A stretch of 64,000 nucleotides of DNA from Bacteroidales bacterium (GTDB taxonomy: Bacteria; Bacteroidota; Bacteroidia; Bacteroidales; JAIOZK01): positions 80,944-144,943 of the forward strand of contig JAIPBS010000006.1 of the NCBI GenBank assembly GCA_021738625.1, in the 5' to 3' direction. The notes beneath the pieces were generated by a model, which was not told where the DNA came from, made no database searches, and was given only the letters and a program-made list of their open reading frames with translations. The position numbers and the translations under genes are program-made. Below, piece by piece: positions 28,161 through 35,234 of the stretch. Position 1 is the stretch's first letter, and every line of letters begins with the position of its first letter.

Positions 28161-28370
28161 TGTGATCGCGGCAGGATTAGTTTCACTGATCCGTTATATG
28201 GGGGTATACAAATCCAAAAGACCTGCTCACTGCGTTCGGTATGGGATTTTTTATTTTCAAAAACCTTATAATTCCTTATAGGTTTCCTCAAATAAAAAAT
28301 CCCATCCTTGCGGACAGGTCTTTTGTCTTTGTGATCGCGGCAGGATTCGAACCTGCGACCGACGGCTTAG
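28161..28370. repeat. Left 210-bp direct repeat (att-like) with tRNA-Arg 3' half
   Basis: By eye this stretch aligns without gaps to 41148-41357 with four mismatches. Its last 39 bases are the 3' half of tRNA-Arg(TCT), read on the minus strand, breaking off in the anticodon loop. The middle (about 28217-28325) is a long imperfect hairpin: AAAAGACCTG with CAGGTCTTTT outside and TGGGATTTTTTATTT with AAATAAAAAATCCCA inside. The pair brackets about 12.8 kb and reads as attachment-site duplication. Confidence 0.85.
28332..28370 (-). pseudogene. tRNA-Arg 3'-half remnant
   Basis: This is the complement of the T-arm, acceptor 3' strand and 3' side of the anticodon arm of the intact tRNA-Arg at 41319-41392. 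Identity stops at the anticodon loop (TTAG here against TTAGAAG there), after which unrelated sequence follows. It has no 5' half and cannot fold as a tRNA. Confidence 0.9.
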
Positions 28371-28612
28371 TAATATCAATACTTTCAGCGATCATGCTCA
28401 TCTCTGGTATACACTTTGGTAACTCGGCTTATGCAAAGCTAAAAAATTTCTCAATGATTTTAACACCCCAAAAAGGTTCGTTTTTTGGCGGTTCTATTAA
28501 GTAAATAATAGAAGCTCCATAATCCGAACCATTTCGCCTCACTTTCACAACTCTGCATTATAAGAATATTGACAGAAGTTAAGTTTTCAGCCAACCACGA
28601 TTGCTTCGTACC
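28371..28612. other. Gene-free left edge of the island
   Basis: I find no coding frame with gene-like composition here. The stretch is AT-rich and contains no visible integrase or excisionase. Together with the repeat to its left it makes about 600 bases without a gene between the SxtJ-like start and the first island gene. Confidence 0.4.
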
Positions 28613-29044
28613 TCATTTCAGTTGTCTCTTTATTGACTTCAAAACCTTTAACATAAGTCCATCTTCAAAAGCAGAAACCAACCTGCCGCTGCAAAACCTA
28701 TCATTTCTTACAATCGCGGTAATTATTTTGCACTTGGTAGGGATATCAATCGTGTCGTAATTAAAATTTTCATCCCCGACCATTCTTTTACCTTCATCCC
28801 AACCACCCCAATTGAAATCAATTATTAACGGCAGATCTTGCACAATTTCCCGGAAACGTAAGACTACATCTGATTCATCAAAAGTCGGATAAAGGTAGAT
28901 AACATCTTCCTCAAGCCCTTCATGCACTGTGCAGAAGCTTGAAGCATTTTCAACTTCGGGAATTAAATCAAGCAATGGCTGCCAGTCTGCTTTGCTCAGA
29001 CCGGTAATTCTCTCGTAGTAGTTGTCTTCGGTTAAAATTTCCAT
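28613..29044 (-). CDS. Hypothetical island protein (possibly DUF6508)
   Basis: A 143-residue soluble protein with no signal peptide. Visible features are an acidic N-terminal half, a central FREIVQDLPLIIDFNWGGWDEGK and a hydrophobic TKCKIITAIVRNDRF strand before a C-terminal helix. The W-rich central motif reminds me of DUF6508, but the match is weak. It is the first gene inside the left repeat and transcribes outward toward it. Nothing about its role can be said. Confidence 0.6.
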   Translation of the reverse strand: MEILTEDNYYERITGLSKADWQPLLDLIPEVENASSFCTVHEGLEEDVIYLYPTFDESDVVLRFREIVQDLPLIIDFNWGGWDEGKRMVGDENFNYDTIDIPTKCKIITAIVRNDRFCSGRLVSAFEDGLMLKVLKSIKRQLK

Positions 29045-29181
29045 TTCGTATCTGGTTTGATCAAATATACTCGTTTTGTTTTAATTAGGAGTAACTTTAT
29101 GGACCGAATATGATCATCCCCGGTACCTGTCAAAGGACTGCACTTTATGTAAGATTCAGTATAAACATGTATCTTAGCTAA

Positions 29182-29373
29182 ATACTATCAAAATCCAGTG
29201 AGGACGATACTGGCGAATGCGAGTTTAAATCAAAGCATCTACGTGTGTATGCCATACAAATACCAAACGGAAAACTGGTAATTCTTGGTGGCTATAAGAA
29301 CAGACAAAAAAAGGATTTAAGAAAGTTTAGGTCAATTAAGAACCAATACCTTGATGAACAGGAGGCTAAATGA
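29182..29373 (+). pseudogene. Truncated RelE/HigB-type toxin
   Basis: The 63-codon frame ending at 29373 gives the C-terminal half of a RelE/HigB-like mRNA interferase: SKHLRVYAIQIPNGKLVILGG, then a basic KNRQKKDLRKF helix and a YLDEQEAK end. There is no ATG or GTG start; a TAA at 29179 closes the frame and the expected N-terminal helices are missing. Its stop overlaps the antitoxin start by 4 bases (ATGA), preserving the original operon junction. A stray arm of the two-hairpin repeat lies just upstream, so an insertion may have removed the N-terminus. Confidence 0.7.
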
Positions 29374-29717
29374 AAAAATCAGATTTACTTAAAAATAAAG
29401 GATACTGGACTTCTAAGATTCAGTTGAAATTATTCAAGGAAATTGATGATTACATGAAAGAAAACAACCTCAACAGGACACAGTTAGCAAAAAAACTGGG
29501 TGTTTCAAAAGGTTATATCACACAAGTACTTAATGGAGACTTCAACCATAGCGTTTCAAAGTTGGTTGAACTCTCTTTAGCAATTGGCAAAATTCCTGAA
29601 TTCAAGTTCAAAGACCTTGAATCGGAAATAAACAATGCAGAAGATGGAGCTAGAGTTTTAAATTGGGAATATACGGTACAACCAGCTCAAAGCAGCAAAG
29701 AAAAACAAAAGGAATAA
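29370..29717 (+). CDS. XRE-family antitoxin
   Basis: A 115-residue DNA-binding protein with a helix-turn-helix at about 35-60 (TQLAKKLGVSKGYITQVLNG), the usual fold of HigA/XRE antitoxins that follow their toxin gene. Its start overlaps the stop of the damaged toxin by ATGA. With the toxin broken it may remain only as a repressor. The Shine-Dalgarno is AGGAGGC, 5 bases before the ATG. Confidence 0.85.
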   Translation: MKKSDLLKNKGYWTSKIQLKLFKEIDDYMKENNLNRTQLAKKLGVSKGYITQVLNGDFNHSVSKLVELSLAIGKIPEFKFKDLESEINNAEDGARVLNWEYTVQPAQSSKEKQKE

Positions 29718-29806
29718 CTCAAAAGACTGATCAATATTTCCAATCCGTATGCCCAAACGTTAACCGATTCAGCTTTTCCATTCATAGTCTCGCCTGAATA
29801 TCGAAC

Positions 29807-32800
29807 CTATTCTCTCTCCACAATCTTCTCATATATCTCCCTGGTCAGCACCGGAAAGATCGTGTCCTGGAACTCATGGTCGTCCATGTAGCGGGTTACG
29901 ATCTCATCGTTGTCCGACATGCGCTGGATCATGATGGCTTCGATGATCTTTTTGATGCCCAACTGGAATTTTTCCAGGGAGTTGGCTGTGGCGGTCTGGA
30001 TGATCTTTTCATTGGCGACTGCCTTTTCTTTGATCTGCTCAAAAAACAAACGGTCTTCTTCGGTGAAGTTGGTTCCGAATCGTTCGTTCAGCACTTCAAT
30101 GATCTCCGATAAGGGCTTCTTTTCATCGGTTGCTTTTCCTGTTCCTACATCAGAGGGGCTTTTTACATTGAAAATCTCTCCATCCTCCAAAGCAATGCTC
30201 CGGGTTGCCATATGTTCGGTCCGGTAAAATTGAAGCTTTATCTCATCGTCCGGGTTGATAATTTCATCATCCTTTTCATATCCCAGGTAAGGAAGCAGGA
30301 ACCTGCCATAGCTGTATAACATTTCCATAACAGGATCGGAGAAGGGGAGCAACTGGCTGATGAATGCATAATAACGCACAAAAGCCGACAGCTTATCCCG
30401 GAACAGTTTTTTATCATCTTCTTCCAGCAACCTGTAGCGGTCTTTGGCAGGTTGCACATGCTTGTTCATGCGGGCATGATCCGCCTGTGTTTGCTTCTCG
30501 ATGGATTTATAAAAGACCTGGGCAAAGGCTTCCACTTCCGACCAGTGATAAACCTGGAATTTGTCCAGCTCGAATTTGAGTTCTTCCAGCAATGCCGGGT
30601 CCGATTCTTCTGCAAGCAAGGTGGTGTCGTAATAAGGCTTAAATGCTATATAAATATCTTCATGCTCATTGATAAAATCAAGTACGATAGGCAATTCTTT
30701 ACCTGGATATGATCTGTTCAGGCGTGAAAGGGTTTGCACTGCCTGCACCCCATCCAGTCGTTTATCCACATACATGGTGTGAAGTAAGGGTTGATCAAAG
30801 CCAGTCTGGTATTTGTTGGCTACCAGCAGGATGTTAAAATCATTGGTTGCGAATTTCTCCGGCAACTGGGATTCGCTGATATTCTTCCCCGTAACAGGGT
30901 CGATATTCATTTTGGGTTCGGTGTATTCGATGCCGTCGTCAGGATTGGTGAGCGAACCGCTGAAAGCGACCATCGGGCTTACATTGTGATAATTGTTCTT
31001 CTTGATGTACCGCTCGAAAGCCAGCATGTATTTCACAGCCTGCAAGCGTGAATGCGTTACCAGCATGGCTTTTGCTTTTCCTCTCAACCTTTGGGCTACC
31101 TGGGTGCGAAAATGCTCGACAATGATCTCTGTTTTCTGCTGGATATTGACCGGATGCAAACTCATGAATTTTGCAAAAGCTTTGATGGCTTTCTTCTTGC
31201 CGTGCTCAGGATCATCCGCTATGGATTTAACCAGCTTGTAAAATGTTTTAAAGGTGGTATAGTTTTGCAGCACATCCAGGATAAAGCCTTCCTCGATTGC
31301 CTGACGCATGGAGTAAATGTGAAAAGCCTGTTTGTTTTTTCCGAAGAGTTCCAGGGTTTTCCCTTTGGGTGTGGCTGTGAAAGCAAAGAAGCTCAGGTTT
31401 TTTTGGGTTCCGCGGGATTCCATGACCTGGTTCAGGCGATCTTCCCAATCGGTTTCCACTTCCTCGCTTTCATTGCCGGTACCTGCTCCAAGGATCTCTT
31501 TCAGTTCTCTTGCCGTTTCTCCGGTCTGGCTTGAGTGGGCTTCATCCACAATGACGGCATAATTCCGTTTTGCAATTTCTTCCTGCCATTCTGTTGCCTG
31601 TTTGATGGATTCCTTATCGGGGTCTTCAATGCTGTCTGCCCCGGCAACCCTCAACAGTCCTTTCAGTACAAATGGGAATTTCTGCAAAGTGGTGATCACG
31701 ATCTGCGTTCCGTCAACCAAGGCTTCTGCCAGTTGTTTCGAATCTTCATCAATGGGTTTAACCACGCCCTGGGCATGTTCGATCTGGTAAATGGCATCCT
31801 GCAATTGCTTGTCCAGGACTTTCCGGTCGGTGATCACTACAACGCAATCGAATACTTTTTTATCCTTAGCAGTGTGCAGGCTTGCCAGGCGGTGCGAAAG
31901 CCAGGAAATGCTGTTGGTTTTTCCGCTTCCTGCCGAATGCTGGATCAGGTAGTTGTGTCCGACATTTTCTTCCCTGGCGGCAGAAACAAGCTTCCGGACA
32001 GAATCCAACTGGTGGTAGCGTGGAAAAATGACTGTCTCTTTGGTGATTTTCTTAAAACCTCCCTTGCCATCGTCAATCTTTTCTTCTTCGGTTAGGATGT
32101 ACATAAAGTGACCGATGACGTCCAGGAAGCTATCCAGGTGCAAGACTTCTTCCCAGAAATATGCTGTGCGATGACCGGAAGGATGCTGAGGATTTCCTTT
32201 TCCGCATTGGATTTCTCCGGGATGACTTCCACGGTTGAAAGGCAGGAACCTGGTTTTATCCCCGTTCAGTCGGGTGGTCATATGCACTTCATCAGGATCG
32301 ACGGCAAAATGCACCACTGCCCGCTTTTTAAACTGGAACAAAGGAGCACGCCAGTCCCGGTCGGTTTTGTATTGTTTTACGGCATGTCGCCAGTTCTGAC
32401 CTGTAACGGGATTCTTGATCTCGCAAGTGGCAACCGGCAAACCGTTGATGCTAAAGAGCAAATCTATGGTGCTGCCGTCTCCGGGATGACAGGGAACCTG
32501 TCTGGTGACGGTAAGCTGATTTTGGTTGTAAAGCTTGATGATTTCAGGGTTCAAACCATGGGCAGGCTTGAAGTAAGCCATATCGAAAGTCTTGCCGTAA
32601 AACTTGAAGCCATGGCGGAGGATATGCAGGATCCCTTTCAGGTTGAGTTCCTTGATGAGGGTCTGGATCAGCTTTTCATTGAGTTCGGTACCATGCAGCT
32701 TTTGCATTTTTTCATAGGTGCGGGGCTGTGTTGTTTGAAGGAAGTCGATCACCCTGGCGGGGAACAGAGCGTTCTTTTGATCCCATTCACCTACTGTACC

Positions 32801-32875
32801 TTGCTGCCAACCTGATTGATTAACAATGGTTTCTTCAATGTAGCTTTCAAATGTTTTTTCGGTATGTTTTTTCAT
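29807..32875 (-). CDS. hsdR: Type I restriction endonuclease subunit R
   Basis: The 1022-residue motor and nuclease subunit of a type I restriction-modification complex. It has an N-terminal PD-(D/E)xK nuclease (D138, E152-x-K154 in CEIKNP), then SF2 helicase domains: Walker A QHSAGSGKT (near 310), DEAH box (VDEAHSSQTG, near 450), FTATPKGKT motif III, and QTLSRLNRS motif VI near 740. Length and motif order are normal. It is the last gene of the operon hsdM-hsdS-abi-hsdR, starting 1 base after the abi stop. Confidence 0.96.
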   Translation of the reverse strand: MKKHTEKTFESYIEETIVNQSGWQQGTVGEWDQKNALFPARVIDFLQTTQPRTYEKMQKLHGTELNEKLIQTLIKELNLKGILHILRHGFKFYGKTFDMAYFKPAHGLNPEIIKLYNQNQLTVTRQVPCHPGDGSTIDLLFSINGLPVATCEIKNPVTGQNWRHAVKQYKTDRDWRAPLFQFKKRAVVHFAVDPDEVHMTTRLNGDKTRFLPFNRGSHPGEIQCGKGNPQHPSGHRTAYFWEEVLHLDSFLDVIGHFMYILTEEEKIDDGKGGFKKITKETVIFPRYHQLDSVRKLVSAAREENVGHNYLIQHSAGSGKTNSISWLSHRLASLHTAKDKKVFDCVVVITDRKVLDKQLQDAIYQIEHAQGVVKPIDEDSKQLAEALVDGTQIVITTLQKFPFVLKGLLRVAGADSIEDPDKESIKQATEWQEEIAKRNYAVIVDEAHSSQTGETARELKEILGAGTGNESEEVETDWEDRLNQVMESRGTQKNLSFFAFTATPKGKTLELFGKNKQAFHIYSMRQAIEEGFILDVLQNYTTFKTFYKLVKSIADDPEHGKKKAIKAFAKFMSLHPVNIQQKTEIIVEHFRTQVAQRLRGKAKAMLVTHSRLQAVKYMLAFERYIKKNNYHNVSPMVAFSGSLTNPDDGIEYTEPKMNIDPVTGKNISESQLPEKFATNDFNILLVANKYQTGFDQPLLHTMYVDKRLDGVQAVQTLSRLNRSYPGKELPIVLDFINEHEDIYIAFKPYYDTTLLAEESDPALLEELKFELDKFQVYHWSEVEAFAQVFYKSIEKQTQADHARMNKHVQPAKDRYRLLEEDDKKLFRDKLSAFVRYYAFISQLLPFSDPVMEMLYSYGRFLLPYLGYEKDDEIINPDDEIKLQFYRTEHMATRSIALEDGEIFNVKSPSDVGTGKATDEKKPLSEIIEVLNERFGTNFTEEDRLFFEQIKEKAVANEKIIQTATANSLEKFQLGIKKIIEAIMIQRMSDNDEIVTRYMDDHEFQDTIFPVLTREIYEKIVERE

Positions 32876-32876
32876 A

Positions 32877-33671
32877 TCAGTTCCTGAAATATTTTTGACT
32901 GTAATGCATTAGCCCAATGTGCAAGCGCTTTTGATAATATTGATATGTTGGATAGTGGTCAATCATATTTTGTGCTCTGTTAATTTCCAATGGAATATTG
33001 TTGATTTTTCTTGTCCAGCGATCAAAATCAAGGTTTAGGTAACTAAAAAAGTTTTTTATCATTCGATAATTGTCTTTTGGTTTGCTCAAACTAAAGATAT
33101 AATTGCCAGGATTTGCTTCTTCAAAAATAATGGGTTCATTATGATATACCCTATTTCTTAAATTACGGATAGATATTAAATCCTTATGGATGCCACTCCT
33201 GTTTGTACCTTCTGGCAAGCGATAAAATACTTGTATTGGTCGTCCTTGCAACAAACGGTAATGTGTTTTTTCAAATAATGAAACCCAAAATCCAAGGGTT
33301 AAATCAGCAATAATTTTATCTTGTGAAGAATTACGCTCCAATTTCCTCAAGGCTTTATTGACACTGCTTTTTAAATAGTCATTGATTTTAATTCTGCCAT
33401 TCTCTCGATAGGTCAGGGCTGAATCAGACATAAAACCGGATCTTTGATTTCTTAACCAATTGGGATCGGTAAAGTGATCAATCAATTCTTCGTTTATAGC
33501 ATTTCGGATAATAACCTCGAATAGCGATAACAAAGGATAAAAAGACTGAGATAAGTTAAGGTTTACCTGGTACAACTTCAATATCTTCCGTTCATCATTG
33601 TTACAAACGAGTTCATATTTATGCAACCTGGCTGCCGATATGTATTTTTTTATTTTGGAGTAATCCGGCAT
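32877..33671 (-). CDS. Abi-family (AbiF/AbiD, Abi_2) HEPN protein
   Basis: A 264-residue protein of the abortive-infection Abi_2 family. The recognisable blocks are FYPLLSLFEVIIRNAINEEL (about 44-63), LTLGFWVSLFEKTHYRLL (about 124-141) and SIRNLRNRVYHNEPI (about 167-181). The last holds the HEPN ribonuclease signature R-x4-H (R172 to H177). Family members cause cell dormancy or death on phage infection by cleaving RNA. The stop is 1 base from the hsdR start, so the two should be translated together inside the restriction operon. A structured RNA gene on the opposite strand lies 150 bases upstream. Confidence 0.88.
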   Translation of the reverse strand: MPDYSKIKKYISAARLHKYELVCNNDERKILKLYQVNLNLSQSFYPLLSLFEVIIRNAINEELIDHFTDPNWLRNQRSGFMSDSALTYRENGRIKINDYLKSSVNKALRKLERNSSQDKIIADLTLGFWVSLFEKTHYRLLQGRPIQVFYRLPEGTNRSGIHKDLISIRNLRNRVYHNEPIIFEEANPGNYIFSLSKPKDNYRMIKNFFSYLNLDFDRWTRKINNIPLEINRAQNMIDHYPTYQYYQKRLHIGLMHYSQKYFRN

Positions 33672-33714
33672 CGAACGATTTTTATCCCTATTTTGATGAT
33701 CTTCTATATTGTCA

Positions 33715-33810
33715 CTTACAAAACCTTTTACATTACTGCTTACAAAACTACTTGCATTCTTACTTACAAATTTAGTTATACTTTTACTTGCTTTTGTATA
33801 ACATATGTAT
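33715..33810. repeat. 24-bp tandem repeats upstream of abi
   Basis: CTTACAAA(A/T) recurs at 33715, 33739 and 33763, exactly 24 bases apart, with a degenerate fourth unit (CTTGCTTTT) at 33787. Flanking bases are also partly conserved (AT-T-CTTACAAA). The array fills most of the gap between the abi start and the RNA gene. On the minus strand each unit carries TTTG-TAAG, so units may serve as promoter or operator elements, or be part of a leader RNA. Confidence 0.75.
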
Positions 33811-33818
33811 TACATTTG
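33788..33818 (+). promoter_or_regulatory. Promoter of the island noncoding RNA
   Basis: TTG at 33788-33790 and TACATTTG at 33811-33818, with 20 bases between, match the Bacteroidota promoter consensus. Transcription would start at about 33823, directly before the first stem of the structured RNA. Confidence 0.65.
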
Positions 33819-33822
33819 TACC

Positions 33823-33907
33823 GTGATGCTTAGTAAAGCCTCTTTACCCGAAAGGGTAAACGTAACTAAGCGAAAGGTTTAAAGCCCCGCTTTTAGCGGG
33901 GTTTTTT
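33823..33907 (+). ncRNA. Structured small RNA next to abi, likely pseudoknotted
   Basis: An RNA gene of about 85 bases lying between hsdS and abi on the opposite strand. Stems readable by eye: GCTTAG (33828-33833) with CTAAGC (33866-33871); inside it TTTACCC (33843-33849) with GGGTAAA (33854-33860), closed by a GAAA tetraloop; and AGCCT (33837-33841) with AGGTT (33875-33879), which crosses the first stem to make an H-type pseudoknot. A GC-rich terminator hairpin and six T residues end it. No reading frame of note runs through it. From memory, AbiF genes have been reported with a conserved RNA antitoxin, so this may be that partner. That link, and the exact ends, are inferred. Confidence 0.75.
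33884..33907 (+). terminator. Intrinsic terminator of the small RNA
   Basis: GCCCCGC (33884-33890), loop TTTTA, GCGGGG (33896-33901), then TTTTTT (33902-33907). On the other strand the hairpin is not followed by a T-run, so it should stop the plus-strand RNA but not hsdM-hsdS transcription toward abi. Confidence 0.9.
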
Positions 33908-33920
33908 CTTTTTATATCTG

Positions 33921-35234
33921 TCATTCATCCGTTACCTTTATTTTTCCTGTTACCGCTGCCGAGATTAAGGCTGTGCGAAATTCTTTGTGTTTCTCAATTG
34001 CTATTTCCACCTTATGTATGAGTGATTCAATTACCTTCCTTTTCTTCTGAATATGCTCCACTATTCTCACTTGCTCATCATATGGAGGTGCAATGATGAA
34101 AATCTCTTTTAGCTTTTCTTTAGTCAGATGCCCAATGCTTACCCTGCTTACAATTGCATCAAAAAATCCATATTGTCCGAATGCATATAAAAGGAATAGG
34201 TAGTAATAAGGATTACCTTGTTCAATGGTAACTTTATTAACAGAATTCTGTATATAAACCTCTGATAATTCATCCGACCAGATACAGGTTCTTCCAACTT
34301 CGCCCCCTTCACTTACCAATAAATCATTCCTTTTTACTCGATATTTTGATAATTCCGTAATTGTAAACCACATGTTTTTTATATCAGCAATATTAGGATT
34401 GATCCAATCTAAGTTCTGCGCTCGTAAATAAGGCTTCTGCAAACTACCCCCTTTGTCGGTTGGTGTTAGCATTTTACCAATTACAATCTTCGAAATATAC
34501 TTCAACTTCTTCACCTCCCAATGCTCCGGCATCTCTCCTAGCCAGTCAATCCCGCTCTCCTTCATTTTTACATCCGGGTTCAGTCCTTTGGTGACGGCTT
34601 TGGTGATCAATGCAGTGCGTTTTTCTTTGAGCAGTTGGATGAGCTTTTGCTTTTTTTCGATCAGGGCGTCAATGCGGGCGGTTTCTTGGTCGAGGAAATT
34701 GGCGATGGATTGTTGTTCATCATATGGTGGTATTGGAATAATGTATTTTCCAAGAAGACTTCCTGAAAGTTCCATAAATGTTGAACCCTTACCTAAGGAT
34801 TGCAAATCGTACTTAGATATTAACAAGAAATAATAGTAAAAATCACTTGAGACATCTTTCTTAATAGGAACAAGCGACTTACATCCTTGATTTGTGCAGG
34901 CTTCTAAATTATTAATTGCAATATGCCCAATCGGTGCACGTGAAGAAATGATGATTGAGTTTACTGGTACCATTTGAGTTCCACAGCTTCTATAACCTTC
35001 CGCAGTGATTCTTCTATGACTTTCATAAATATATTTCTTTTTATTTCTACCTAAATCATCGGGTGTCAACCATACTATATCACCATCCCAATATTTTTCA
35101 TTTCCACTTTGGGGTGTCGAACCGTTATAAATTCTGAATATTCTTTTCAATACAGCAGCTTTCCAATGGATAGGAATTGTTCCTATCGATTTAACTTCAA
35201 TCTTAGAATATTTCTTGTAGCTGGGATATTTCAT
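33921..35234 (-). CDS. hsdS: Type I restriction specificity subunit S
   Basis: A 437-residue specificity subunit that selects the bipartite DNA target. There are two target-recognition domains (about 15-190 and 220-410), each followed by a conserved helical spacer; the first spacer region has IPPYDEQQSIANFLDQETARIDALIEKK and the second APPYDEQVRIVEHIQKK. The first domain opens with IPIHWK and the second with MPEHWEVKK, the usual repeat starts. It is more AT-rich than hsdM and hsdR. The start overlaps the hsdM stop by 4 bases. Confidence 0.95.
   Translation of the reverse strand: MKYPSYKKYSKIEVKSIGTIPIHWKAAVLKRIFRIYNGSTPQSGNEKYWDGDIVWLTPDDLGRNKKKYIYESHRRITAEGYRSCGTQMVPVNSIIISSRAPIGHIAINNLEACTNQGCKSLVPIKKDVSSDFYYYFLLISKYDLQSLGKGSTFMELSGSLLGKYIIPIPPYDEQQSIANFLDQETARIDALIEKKQKLIQLLKEKRTALITKAVTKGLNPDVKMKESGIDWLGEMPEHWEVKKLKYISKIVIGKMLTPTDKGGSLQKPYLRAQNLDWINPNIADIKNMWFTITELSKYRVKRNDLLVSEGGEVGRTCIWSDELSEVYIQNSVNKVTIEQGNPYYYLFLLYAFGQYGFFDAIVSRVSIGHLTKEKLKEIFIIAPPYDEQVRIVEHIQKKRKVIESLIHKVEIAIEKHKEFRTALISAAVTGKIKVTDE

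Noticed and set aside
28332..28370. Functional tRNA
   Set aside because: Only the 3' half is present; no acceptor 5' strand or D-arm.
33715..33810. CRISPR array
   Set aside because: Units are 24-bp tandem repeats with no unique spacers, and there are no cas genes.
33621..33833. Open frame of 70 codons on the plus strand across the abi leader
   Set aside because: It is a by-product of the 24-bp repeats, giving a repetitive Tyr/Thr/Lys pattern, overlaps the abi start on the other strand and runs into the structured RNA.
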